Assembly (NCBI RefSeq): GCF_052857255.1
Contig: NC_135498.1
Location: forward strand, 162,154,124 to 162,218,123
Source: Amblyomma americanum
Taxonomy: Eukaryota > Arthropoda > Arachnida > Ixodida > Ixodidae
DNA length: 64,000 nucleotides
Direction of reading: 5' to 3'
A program made the position numbers and the translations under genes. The notes below the pieces were generated by a model. The model saw only the letters and a program-made list of their open reading frames with translations. It searched no databases and had not been told where the DNA came from. This document shows, in pieces, positions 39,619 to 49,984 of the stretch (position 1 is its first letter; every line of letters starts with the position of its first letter).

Positions 39619-40940
39619 TAGGTACATCTTTGTATAAATTAGGCATGCACTACAAAAGATTTTCATTCGGCGGCTGCTTGTCAACATCATCTGTGTTCAA
39701 ACAATATGTTTTGTTATATATTTAAAATTACCTCCGGCTGCTTTCCTGTATGTCGCTCAAATGTTAAGTATTTGCGGCCACTCCGGGATGATGTCGCACT
39801 GGTAACAGGTGCACAGCGTCCTGCTGCGGGTGTGGGCCTTAATCTGTGCGTCGCACTGCACTGAATGTCGAACTATTTTTGCATTGAGGTTTTAAGCCTG
39901 CGTTACCAGTCCCAGCTGTCGCACATGATGCTGGAATGGTTGTTATGCAGCTGGAATGGGCTTGATCTAGTATTGGTTCGTGGTGCAGGCTTATCATCTG
40001 GTTTTGATACATGACCAAATACCGATCCAAGATGGTACAGTGTCGGTGGAAGTCGAAATGCTACTGATGGCGGCACCAGTGTATCTGGAGGCTGTTTGAT
40101 TTGATGAGCTAACTAGGCCTTTTACTTGCAGGAATGAGGCAGTTATTCCTGCCGTTAGTTCTTTAAATCAAGCATTTTTTTCTTTTACCTGATCTTTTGG
40201 CTGTAAAAAGTATATCTTGAGCAATCTCCTGGACCATTTCAGCACTTCTGTTGTGCTGTTCATGCATGGTTGGAGAAAAGTCTCAGCACTTTCCCCGCTT
40301 GCATCGCTTTCAAGGTGGCGCAGAACGGCTGGTATTGCTTGCTGCGAGGAATAAAAAAAATGTTACTAGTAACAGATTTTTGGGGAAATAATATTAATCC
40401 CTGCCGATCATTTGTGCTGCCACGTAACTATTTTAAGTAAAACCTGTTTTCTTTGGTATGCCGTCAACGTTCTTCCACTGGCCTGTATATTGCGAGCAAG
40501 CTGCGTCTGCTGGCAGAAACCTCGGCCGCATTTCCGTCACACAACGTCACAACGCATTTCCGCACAATGTCACAACGGTGGTGGTGGCAGTGGCCCAGAC
40601 TCAACAGCGGTGGCACACGCAGACGCATTGGTGCATTCCCAGGCGTAACAGTCGGTGACAGCTGCGAGATTGACCAGCGTCAGCTGCGTCGGCGCAGTGA
40701 CTGCCTGATGCTTTCCTCTCAATTCGCCTGACTTCTCTAGCATGAGCTATCGTAGTCTAGGGAAGCGCACTCTCAAGCGCTATTCTTATCGCTGTTTCAG
40801 GCGGAGTCGGATCGCTTTGAAACGAAAACTGACGCAGATAGCGTAAACAAGACTGTGTTGCGAATTGCTTGCGCGCGTCATGCTAGTAGCTGGATAGTAA
40901 TGTACGGTAGATAAACTCTAAAAAGAACTAACAGGAAGAG
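39619..40940. other. Intergenic, no gene recognised
   Basis: A minus-strand stretch (40340-39830) can be read as broken polar protein text. It might be the second ORF of the Harbinger element, but no Myb/SANT motif was seen. The region 40450-40730 is GC-rich with overlapping short frames and no domain. Confidence 0.35.
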
Positions 40941-42150
40941 GCTCTTGTGGACGATGGAGAAACTGAAGTTGGAGGAATTAATCGAAATTTGTGAAGTGTA
41001 GGACACAACGTTTGGCCCGCAAAAGGAAGATTGCGAATTTTGAAGTTATGCCTCCCGAATGCGAAACGACTGAGGAGGCTTATTAGGCCTGGGATGATAT
41101 TCAACAGGAAAAAATGAAGGCAGAAGCCGGAAGGTTTCAATGCCGTGAGCGCAAACGTGGAGACATTGTAAGGAAAGAGGGCGAGTTCAAGCGCGAAGAG
41201 CAAGAAACGTTCTTTGCCTGCGTGAGGAAACGGGTAGAGCTGCGGCTTGAAACACGTCACATGAGTTTGGAGGGGAATAAAGCGTTACCTACATGACATA
41301 ATGCTAACAGTCGGCACTCGAGAGACAGGAGGAGGCCCTTCGTTATAGCCGAGGTTATGGGGAAGTACCGAGGTGGATTCGAGCGCGTCTGTCTGAAAAG
41401 TCGCATCGAGCAAGAACGTGGGGACTGATGTTATTAGCCCTTCTTTCTCGAGAAGTGTCTGTGTTGATCAAGCATATATTACATGGGAAGTTGCAGAACG
41501 ATTGTGAGCCGATAGGCTTTTTATTTCTGAGATGTCGGCTGCCACTATTATATCCCGGAAAAACGTAGCTCTACGAAAATGAAAGCAAACATTCGTAATT
41601 AGACTTCTGCTAGCTGAAAGCCGAAGTATCAGAATGGCTTAAGAACGAGGAATTGTCAACGACCACGGCAAAATGGTAGAGTCGTAGCGGTAGAGCAACC
41701 CTGCCATTGCGTCATTCATACGAATGCGTCGTTTGTAGAAGATGCCTCCACATTCTCCCCAGCTGAAGATTTTGCGACTTATCCAACTCAATAATAGGCA
41801 TCGTCAGCGAAACAGGTTTCGCTTATCGGGAATGTTCGTAGGATAAGTGGTATATCACCGGGAACCTCTATTTTGTCAACAGCGCAAAAACGTGTCAGAG
41901 CGTGCCAGAGATAAAGGCAGGCAAAAGGGTGAAGCAAAAGCCATCCTTGAAGGCAACGAAGTAGATGATGACGACACGGGGGAATGAGTCGTGATATGGA
42001 TATCAGAACTTCAACCAAAAAAAGCGGGTACATTTCGGGTGTGTGGTGGCTGTAAAGTCGTCCCCTTGTGTGAACGATGCGAGACAAGTCCTGACTTTTT
42101 GTGTGATATCTTACAGTCACAGCTTCTAAAGCTGCAGCACTAGCAGAAAC
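40941..42150 (+). pseudogene. Degenerate gypsy-type Gag remnant
   Basis: Broken frames give KLEELIEICEV (40966-41000), a phrase with AWDDIQQEKMKAEA (41086-41125), and a charged helix RKEGEFKREEQETFFACV (41171-41224). Next come SRGYGEVPRWI and TWGLMLLALLSREVSVL (41420-41468). The 'L.EICEELGI' start, 'AWD.I' and charged coiled part, then a capsid-like 'W...LL.LL..E...V' block, are known from Gag proteins of tick gypsy elements. No knuckle or pol was found. The rest to about 42150 is decayed. Confidence 0.6.
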
Positions 42151-42414
42151 GCTGCATTAGAGAAAACGGGCGCCAAACTCTCATGTTCGGGTGAAACACG
42201 TTTGCAACGTGTAGAAATCTGCCTGACTGCGTTCATATCAATCTCGATCACTGGTTCACCAGCGTTTTAAAAAGCCAAGATGTTGGACGAAACTGTAGAA
42301 AGGAGCCTTCTTAACAGCATCGGGGATGCAGATATCACTTCAACTGAAAAAAAGAGCAAAGGTGCATTGGCTGGCACCGAAAAGAAGATGTAGGCACGAG
42401 AGATTGACTGTAAA

Positions 42415-42710
42415 AACTTTATTATCCGAAAGAAACTAAAGATTCTTGGGGTATTCGTGGTTGGCAAGCCTAGTCCAGGGTCCCTGCGGCTGCTGCCACC
42501 CTTGCGGGTGCGTTCAAACAGCCTTGCCTGAACTGTTGTTTTCCATCCAGAGCTCAGCCTCCCACTCCTCCGTAATGGGATTCCGTATGTTTGGAACTGC
42601 CATTTTCTTATGCCAGGCCCATTTCAACTGGTACAGTGTTGGTTTTTGGCTGTTATTAGGGCACTTGCCCCTACTATACGGTTGGGTGCGTTTTTCTGGA
42701 AATATACACC
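42415..42710 (-). mobile_element. Possible LINE 3' end, minus strand
   Basis: The minus strand reads ITEEWEAELWMENNSS (about 42580-42530), then a short Ala/Pro-rich stretch and a stop. AATAAAG follows on that strand (near 42423-42417). 'EEWEA.L' near the end followed by an Ala-rich helix is the usual C-terminus of tick LINE ORFs. The match is short. Confidence 0.4.
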
Positions 42711-44435
42711 AATGATTAGGTGTTTGTAGCTATCCCCCTGCTGCCAACTGCTACCCGTTTGGCTCTTTGTGTCGGAGCAGGTTGTTCCTTCTTAAAGCTC
42801 TGTGATGATCGAGAACGGCCACCGGAAGCCTAAAGGCAAGCACAAGCAAGAAATTTGCCTCCGAAAATAGCGTAATGGCAGGCACGAGAAACAGTGCGGC
42901 CACCGAAAAGAGATAAAAGGGAAGCTCAATAAAGAAAGCAGCCGCCATCAGAAGCCCCAGAGTCGTCAGTAAAATTACAGAAGCGACGGTGGTAGGACGG
43001 ACGACGAAACTGGTGAGGAGTGGTCACCGACTTGTTGTATAGACAGCGGCGACGAGACTCAGAAATTCTCAGGCATGAAGCCGCTGATTGTACCGCCGAT
43101 GAACATTTCCAATCTATCTTCCATCCCAAAGCTTGATCTGAGAAAGCCACTAATCACATCACCAGCCATAGAAGTCAAAATTGAGCCCGAGATAAAGGCA
43201 TGCGCGTGCCGTATGCATCGTCAAATACGACGAAAAATTGTATTAGGCCGTGGTGATATGCATGGGCACTAAGATAATTTGAAAACTTCTGGCTAGATCA
43301 AAGAAACTACCTCAAAATTGATAGACGGATAAAAAACGAGAAAGTTTTGAGCGGAGGAGTGGTCAGTCTGTCTCTCCAGGTCCATTTTGAAGTTTCGGCC
43401 TGCTTCGGTATTGCGACCACTGCGGCTTCTTTGCGTGTTTCGTAAGCTCCGTCAGTTGCGTTATCTCGGGCGCTATCGTCTGCTTTCTGGTGCTGGACAC
43501 TTTTGCACTTGTTCCTTTATGTGTTATGGATGTCGCTGAAGCAAAAGCTACGGTGGTGTTTGTTTTTCTGCTCTTAACCTCTGGAGGGGCGAAGAGTGCA
43601 GCAGGACACGTACTGATAAAGGGACCACGGCTACTAGCAGCCACTTTCTAGAGCTCTGCCGCTCCTATCGGCGCCGTGGATCACGGTATATGTGTTCAGA
43701 CACTTCTACTGATGCAGCAATAACCGTGTTTGCCCCGTAGAAGAGTCGGCACATTGTGGGGACCGTTATGCAACTGTGTGCTGAACTGAATTTCTTGCTG
43801 TCGCATCTGTTAGCATTAGCAGTGAAACAAAGTGAAACTTCTTTATTTTGGATGTCTTTACGTAAATAGTAGATGGGGCAGAGTCCGTATTTTTCTATCT
43901 TCATAAGATACTTCTGACGAAGAGACACTTCTGACGAAGATTACGTGACCTCAGGATGCACGGAATTATCCTACATGAATTCCGTGAACCCGCTATGCCC
44001 GAACTGATGTACTGCAAATATAAGCGGCACCACTTCAGATAAACCTACCACCCTAATGCGGCGACACAACTTGATGTCTGTGTGATGCGGGAAGGTATAA
44101 CATAGACATAAATTGTGTTTTTTTAAGTAATTTCTTTTTTCGACTGACAGGATGCCTTAAATTATGCAAAAATGTTCTGTGTTCTGCCTACATTGGGCCA
44201 CCGCAGGTGTTATCATTGCTGCCCAGGACCACGACCAATTATAACATGCCAAAGCAGCAAACAAAGGGTGCACGAAAACGGGATTACAGCGCTGAGCGCT
44301 ATCGCACGCAGGCAATGCGGACAACTATACGTCCGCCCACCTCCCCTGGTGATTCAGATTTTAAGCCAGTCCAAGCGTGAAGACGTAATATACAGGCCTA
44401 CTAAGTGTACTCGCATCACTGAGCACCTTTAAAAG
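42711..44435. other. Intergenic, no gene recognised
   Basis: Short open frames on both strands have no recognised domain. One plus-strand phrase near 43120 (IPKLDLRKP) recalls an RT motif A, but its surroundings do not fit and it was not called. Confidence 0.4.
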
Positions 44436-44439
44436 GACC

Positions 44440-45118
44440 CTTAACAAGAGTCATATTACACAATATATTAGCCACCGAAACGCAAGTACAAATAATTAGG
44501 TTCTGCTGTGTTCCTAGGCACTTGGGAACCAGTGTGAAAAGAGAGACCTGATGCATTTGCCGCGCGAGCCTGTAATCGGATATTAAACCACATAAACATA
44601 CCTCTAGAAATTTGTAAGAAGTTTAAACAACGTGAACAGAGATAGAGAGCTAAGTGGTAGCTTTCGTGGGGTAACGAAGCAAGCAATAACCTACGCGTAG
44701 TTTAAGCTAATCAGCACGGAATGGAAGTCATTTATCTTTCAAGAACGCTTTTGCGAAGCACATCTATGTGCCCTTCTCTGTGGACGTAGGGATATTATGA
44801 AACATAGGAAGCTCTCACACAGCTTCATTCTTTTGAAACAGGACAAGCCTACATGTAAAGGATTTGGAGATGTGTTCATAATCAACCAAATCCTACTGTT
44901 GCGTACAAAACGGGACAAACTAAGAAAAAAACAGTTCCCATATTTTCTTAACGAAAACATCCGATTGCATCTTATCCTGCTGCTGCGAGTAAATGTGCTT
45001 GATAAGTTTTCACGTGTTTTCTTTTCTATTTTGATAGGAGGCCTTCTAACACACTCTGACATTCTAAAAAATGCATGCTTTCATCCAAAACAAAGACACC
45101 CTTTGGCTAGCGCGTGAT
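44440..45118 (+). mobile_element. LINE C-terminal fragment (RNase H end, knuckle, tail), plus strand
   Basis: A broken RNase H end reads FCCVPRHLGTS (44500-44535), where LINEs have 'FCWVPSHVGI'. Then come AARACNRILNHINIPLEICK and a diverged HKERFCEAHLCALLCGRRD (44745-44793). A 106-codon open frame (44797-45117) has LLKQDKPTCKGFGDVF, RDKLRKKQFPYFLNENIRLH, LILLLRVNVLDKFSRVFF and ILKNACF. It is the C-terminal domain of a tick LINE, with the first Cys of the knuckle kept. The rest of the element is absent. Confidence 0.75.
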
Positions 45119-45410
45119 GGCCTTCGTAGTTTTGCTCGATAAAACCAAGCATAACATAAGACTAAAAATTTAAGTAAAGTTTGTTTCCCCAACGCCTTCA
45201 ACATCGAAGCGAGCAAAGCATGCCTGGAGAGGGTGATCGCTAATTTGATTGGCTTCACCTCCAGAGAGGGTTGAGGAGCGGAAAGCGACTACAAGAGACC
45301 GAAGGCCACCTTCTAGCACATTCCATATTCATTGCTTTATGCAATTAACTTAATGCAGTTTCAGAGCGCTAGCGCTGCCGCCAGTGGCGTAGCCAAAAAT
45401 TTTGTTCGGA

Positions 45411-45428
45411 GGGGGGGGGGGGGGGGGG
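45411..45428. repeat. G homopolymer, 18 bp
   Basis: An uninterrupted run of G near the left terminus of the second hAT-like copy. Its length is probably unreliable in any assembly. Confidence 0.85.
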
Positions 45429-45864
45429 CTCATGTTGCAGCGCGGCCTCCTCATAGAATTTGTGGAAGGATCAAACGCAACAATAATAACTGCATTGCCA
45501 TTGCCATTCACAATGCCATATTGTATTAAATACCGCTACGCCCTGTCAAGACAAGTGAAATATGTATTTTTTAAAATAAAAGAATGTATTCGTCTGTCTT
45601 AAAAAAATGGCACCGGCATAGCTCAGCTATGCCAGGATATACGAAGCGAGAGCTGTAGTTTCCCGCAGGTTACGCAAGTTGTGGAGTTTCTTGTTGCAAC
45701 TAAAATGTTAAGCATTGAAGAAGTATTCGGTGAGAAACAGTGCTTACTTATCCAATTGTTTTGACAGAGATAAACACTGTCCGATGATCGGTAAAGGAAC
45801 ACGCAGTTGTCTCAATGCTGCCTACACAGTATTTAGACTGGTTGCTTTCTTTAAGGTACACAAG

Positions 45865-46150
45865 GTCAATCCGTGCCGTTCAGGATTCGGAGTACCCAGG
45901 TTCGAACCCGACCGCGGCGGATGCGTTTCGATGGAGGCACGTTAAAAATCCACATGTGGTCGAAATTATTCCTGAGCCCTCCACTACGGCAAATTTTTCT
46001 TCCTTTTTTCTGTCATTCCTTCTTTTATAACGCCAGTGCAGTTTGATGCGTTCAGCGGAACGGTAGGTGTGGTGTATGGGACGCCTGCAGTGGAGACCGA
46101 CACCGCGGACTGCGGCCGTTAGGTTAAATGTGTTTTTGGGAAAAGAAATG
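45865..46150 (+). repeat. Partial tRNA-derived SINE
   Basis: It starts inside the tRNA-like head: GGTTCGAACCCGACCGCGG (45899-45917) includes a B box. The body follows with GGTCGAAATTATTCCTGAGC (45958) and CACTACGGCA. It matches the fuller copy at 46352 but lacks the A-box end. Confidence 0.8.
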
Positions 46151-46351
46151 GCGCAGTAACTGTCTCACATATCGGCGGACACCTGAACCGCGCTATAAGG
46201 GAAGGGATAAAGGAGGGACTCCGGAAGAACGAGGTGACTAAGCGCGCGGCGCACCCACTACTCCTCCTCGGCTGCCATGGTAACGGCGCATGCGCACAAC
46301 TGGCCTCTCGCGTGTACCGCGAAATGCTCGACTGGTAGCCTAGTGGGACCC

Positions 46352-46680
46352 GCCGCGGTGGCCCAGTGGTTAGGGCGCTCGGCTACTGATCCGGAGTTCC
46401 CGGGTTCGAACCCGACCGCGGCGGCTGCGTTTGTATGGAGGAAAAACGTTAAGGCGCCAGTGTGCTGCGCGATGTCAGCGCACGTTAAAGATCCCCAGGC
46501 GGTCGAAATTATTCCTGAGCCTTCAACTACGGCACCTCTTTCATCTTTCTTTCACTCCCTCCTTTATCCCTTTTCTTAAGGCGCGGTTTAGGTGTCCAAT
46601 GATATATGAGACAGATACTGTGCCGCTTTCTTTCCCAAAGAAACCAATTAATATTATTAATATTATTAGCCTAGTGTAGC
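46352..46680 (+). repeat. tRNA-derived SINE with near-complete tRNA-like head
   Basis: The head runs 46352-46422. It has an acceptor stem that pairs over 7 bp (GCCGCGG with CCGCGGC), an A box (GTGGCCCAGTGG, 46357-46368) and a B box (GGGTTCGAACC). The body shares GTTAAAGATCCCCAGG, GGTCGAAATTATTCC and CTACGGCACC with other copies. It ends in T-rich sequence and an ATT microsatellite (46650-46672). The layout is that of Pol III-transcribed tick SINEs such as Ruka, described in Rhipicephalus. It is inserted in the second hAT-like element. Confidence 0.85.
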
Positions 46681-47287
46681 TCCCGCTACAAAATCATGGG
46701 AGACATGATTACAAAACATAAAAATGAGCAGGGGGCAAGACTCAGGAGAGAGCCAGACAGGAAAAGCTCGTCCTGTTTGCTTCCCTTCTGTGTCTTGTCC
46801 CCTGCTAAGTTTCATGTCTTGTAATCATGTCATAGCTACTATCCTCTTATTTTTCACTCGTGGCAGACATAACTGATACCAACGCTTCCTTGTTCTTGCT
46901 CATTTAATAAGTAAAAAATATCACACGAAGTCTAGAACTATATCGGTCCGGAACCAGCAAAGCAGTGCATGCTGCTGATATGAAAAACGTAAAGGCCATG
47001 AAATTAGGAAGTAGAAGACAAATATTTTAATGAATGTTTGTCGTTCAAGAACATTTACATTTTTGTACATATGCAACGGCCAGGTAAAAATCTCAAAGAC
47101 GCTGTCCTTCGTTCCAGTGTGCTGCGCAACACACTTTATCCTGCATGCAGTCAAGTATGCTACAAGTTGAAGTCCTACTGCAAAAAATTCATTGATGTTG
47201 ATACTTTAAGTTTATTTTTTGCCTGCCTCACCTGTAGCTGTATTGTGATACGTGTACCACTAAGAGCGATAAATAAACTTCAACCAG

Positions 47288-49065
47288 TGAGCGCAGTATC
47301 TGTGCGTCATCAGAAACTGTCCGCCGCACCTGTCAATCAAATGACGTCATCAGCGCTGTGAATAAAAAAATGGGGTTCTAGGCCGGGAATCGAACCAGGC
47401 CCTTTGGCATACGAGACGCAGACGCTTGCCCTCTGTCACGATGGGCGTCCGTTACATCCAGCAACTAAATCCTTACATGCCTCTTCAGTGTGCGCAATGA
47501 TTTGTGCGTCCTCAGAGACTGCCGCTTCACCTGTTCATCAAGTGACGTCATCAGCGCTGTGAATAAAAGAAAATTGGTGTCTAGGCCGGAAATAGAACGA
47601 GGACCTTTGGCGTTCGAGACGCAAACGCTTCCCCTCTGTCACGAAGGGCGTCCGTTATATCCAGCAACTTAAGCCTTACATGCCTCTTCAACGTGCGCAA
47701 TGATTTGCGCGTCCTCAGAAAATGCCGCCTCACCTGGCCATCAAGTGACGTCATCAGCGCTGTGAATAAAAGGAAACTGGGGTATAGACCGGGAATTGAA
47801 CGAGGCGTTCGAGGCGCAGACGCTTCCCCTCTGTCACGACGGGCGTCCGTCACATCCAGCAACTAAAGCCTTACATGCCTCTTCAGTGTGCGCAATGATT
47901 TGTGCGTCCTCAGAAACTGCCGCCTCACCTGTCCATCAAGTGACGTCATCAGCGCTGTGAATAAAAGAAAACGGGGGTCTAGACCGGGAATTGAACGAGG
48001 CCCTTTGGCGTTCGAGACGCACACGCTTCCCCTATGTCAGGACGGGCGTCCGTCCCATCCAGCAACTAAAGCCTTACATGCCTCTTCAGTGTGCGCAATG
48101 ATTTGTGCGTCCTCAGAAACTGCCGCCTCACCTGTCCATCAAGTGACGTCATCAGCGCTGTGAATAAAAGAAAACGGGCGTCTAGACCGGGAATTGAACG
48201 AGGCCCTTTGGCGTTCGAGACGCAGACGCTTCCCCTCTGTCACGACGGGCGTCCGTCACATCCAGCAACTAAAGCCTTACATGCCTCTTCAGTGTGCGCA
48301 ATGATTTGTGCGTCCTTAGAAACTGCCGCCTCACCTGTCCATCAAGTGACGACATCAGCGCTGTGAATAAAAGAAAACGGGGGTCTAGACCCGGAATTGA
48401 ACGAGGCCCTTTGGCGTTCGAGACGCACACGCTTCCCCTATGTCAGGACGGGCGTCCGTCCCATCCAGCAACTAAAGCCTTACATGCCTCTTCAGTGTGC
48501 GCAATGATTTGTGCGTCCTTAGAAACTGCCGCCTCACCTGTCCATTAAGTGACGACATCAGCGCTGTGAATAAAAGAAAACGGGGGTCTAGACCCGGAAT
48601 TGAACGAGGCCCTTTGGCGCTCGAGACGCACACGCTTCCCCTATGTCAGGACGGGCGTCCGTCCCATCCAGCAACTAAAGCCTTACATGCCTCTTCAGTG
48701 TGCGCAATGATTTGTGCGTCCTCAGAAACTGCCGCCTCACCTGTCCATCAAGTGACGTCATCAGCGCTGTGAATAAAAGAAAACGGGCGTCTAGACCGGG
48801 AATTGAACGAGGCCCTTTGGCGTTCGAGACGCAGACGCTTCCCCTCTGTCACGACGGGCGTCCGTCACATCCACCAACTCAAGCCTTACACGCCTCTTCA
48901 GTGTGCGCAATAATTTGTGCGTCCTCAGAAACTTCCGCCTCATCTGTCCATCAAGTGACGTCATCAGCGCTGTGAATATAAGAAAACGGGGGTCTAGACC
49001 AGGAATCGAACAAGGCCCTTTGGCGTTCGAGACGGAGACGCTTCCACTCCGCCACGACGGCTATT
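47288..49065 (-). repeat. 203 bp tRNA-like satellite, nine units
   Basis: Units start at about 47288, 47489, 47692, 47886, 48089, 48292, 48495, 48698 and 48901. The period is 203 bp, except for the third unit, which lacks about 9 bp. Each unit carries, on the minus strand, a tRNA-like stretch of about 74 bp. It has an A-box-like GTGACAGAGGGG (last unit GTGGCGGAGTGG), an anticodon-like loop TCTCGAA closed by GCG/CGC, and a B-box-like GTTCAATTCC (first unit GGTTCGATTCC). On the plus strand most units have TGACGTCA, the palindromic CRE consensus, and all have AATAAA or a close variant about 15 bp later. Two units carry TGACGACA instead. Each unit stays open for about 90 codons, but this follows from the repetition. 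Confidence 0.93.
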
Positions 49066-49640
49066 TATGGCGACAGCAAGGCTTTCGCCTTGACGCACAT
49101 AAGGTGAATTAAGTGCTCCCCTAATTTTCCACACTGTTCTTATCTTAAAACATTGAAAGAGACACTTAAGGAAGTCAAAGACCACAACACATACGCTAGG
49201 TTCACTTTTATTCAGTTCGAACCAAAGAGCCTTCTTAGCGTGTTCTGCGCGTGATTGCTTCGCAGTTTCAAAGATTTGGGTTCGATTCCCCTAATCTAAA
49301 AATAATATTTATTCGAAAGTTCCTGTGTTAGAATACAGATAACGCCAACAACTCCAACACCGGCTTTTCTGCGACGCGAGCTCCTTAACGCTGACGCGTT
49401 GAGATATAGCAAAGCTTTGCAGCGTACAACAGATGCTCTGATAGCCGGGCTGCTGAACCTAAGCACACGCTTCGCTCGCCACGACACGAACGTCGGTGCC
49501 AAACATCCGGCCGAGGTAGCTCCGTGCTCCAACCCGTCCGCTCCCATTTTAATACATACTGTGCACCGTACTGGCACCCGATAGTTAAGCTTCATCGAGC
49601 ACTTCACTATTGAGTGGAAACTTCTCAGTTTCGAATACGT
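49066..49640. other. Upstream region of FAAH2-like gene B
   Basis: This lies between the satellite and the promoter of gene B. A further tRNA-like scrap with GGGTTCGATTCCCC occurs at 49279-49292. No exon was recognised. Confidence 0.45.
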
Positions 49641-49654
49641 GAACCTTGCGACTC

Positions 49655-49661
49655 TATATAA
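49655..49661 (+). promoter_or_regulatory. Candidate TATA box of FAAH2-like gene B
   Basis: TATATAA at 49655-49661 lies about 150 bp before the start codon at 49808, in a suitable place for a transcription start near 49690. It is the only such box between the satellite and the start codon that I noticed. Function is inferred from position. Confidence 0.4.
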
Positions 49662-49807
49662 TCTGCACAGTCTCCTCCTCACGTACCCGTCAGGTGTTCG
49701 CTTCCCAAAACTTCATGCCTGTCTGAATCAGGACACTCTCGCAGTGTTGCGTGCCGACCTAAAAATTCCCTCGTTCTCACCCACAAGAAATCGACATTGC
49801 CGGCATT

Positions 49808-49984
49808 ATGGCGAAAGTGCGCCCATTCGTCGGAGAACTCCTGGTGCGCCTGCTCGACCGCTTTTTCGAGTTTCTCCTATTCGTGGCCAACCTCGGACGC
49901 CGTCGCCAGCGCATCCCGCCCACGAGCGACCCCTTGCTTCTCGCTCCAGCTGTGGACCTAGCGAATGCCATAAGACACGGACGG
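49808..49984 (+). CDS. FAAH2-like gene B, exon 1 (phase 0 end)
   Basis: The ATG at 49808 opens 59 codons up to the donor GTGAGTG at 49985. Residues 9-26 (ELLVRLLDRFFEFLLFVA) form a hydrophobic helix, followed by a basic cluster, GRRRQR. Then SDPLLLAPAVDLANAIRHGR matches the 'PLLLLS...LA..IR...' start of the FAAH2 globular part. The next exon continues with the helix that follows. The start is chosen because it gives the family's usual N-terminal length. Confidence 0.88.

Larger units (their letters stand above)
45382..47115. mobile_element. Second copy of the hAT-like element, split by a 1.1 kb block with SINEs
   Basis: CAGTGGCGTAGCC starts at 45382. The part to about 45560 aligns with 19363-19490 (shared AACGCAACAATAATAA and GCATTGCC blocks). 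The part 46695-47110 aligns with 19500-19925, including the foldback and the phrase ATCACACGAAGTCTAGAACT. Between them 45570-46690 is extra and contains two SINE pieces. The right terminal repeat is missing, so no target duplication can be checked. Confidence 0.7.

Noticed and set aside
43075..43272. Gypsy RT fragment (IPKLDLRKP)
   Set aside because: One short phrase without neighbouring RT motifs.
46352..46422. Functional tRNA gene
   Set aside because: The acceptor stem and boxes are good, but the anticodon stem is bulged and a SINE body follows directly.
47288..49065. CRISPR-like array
   Set aside because: The whole 203 bp unit is repeated. There are no short repeats separated by unique spacers, and the surroundings are eukaryotic.
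47490..49112. Series of 60-91 codon plus-strand ORFs in the 203 bp array
   Set aside because: They restart once per unit and are a by-product of the repetition, with no domain.
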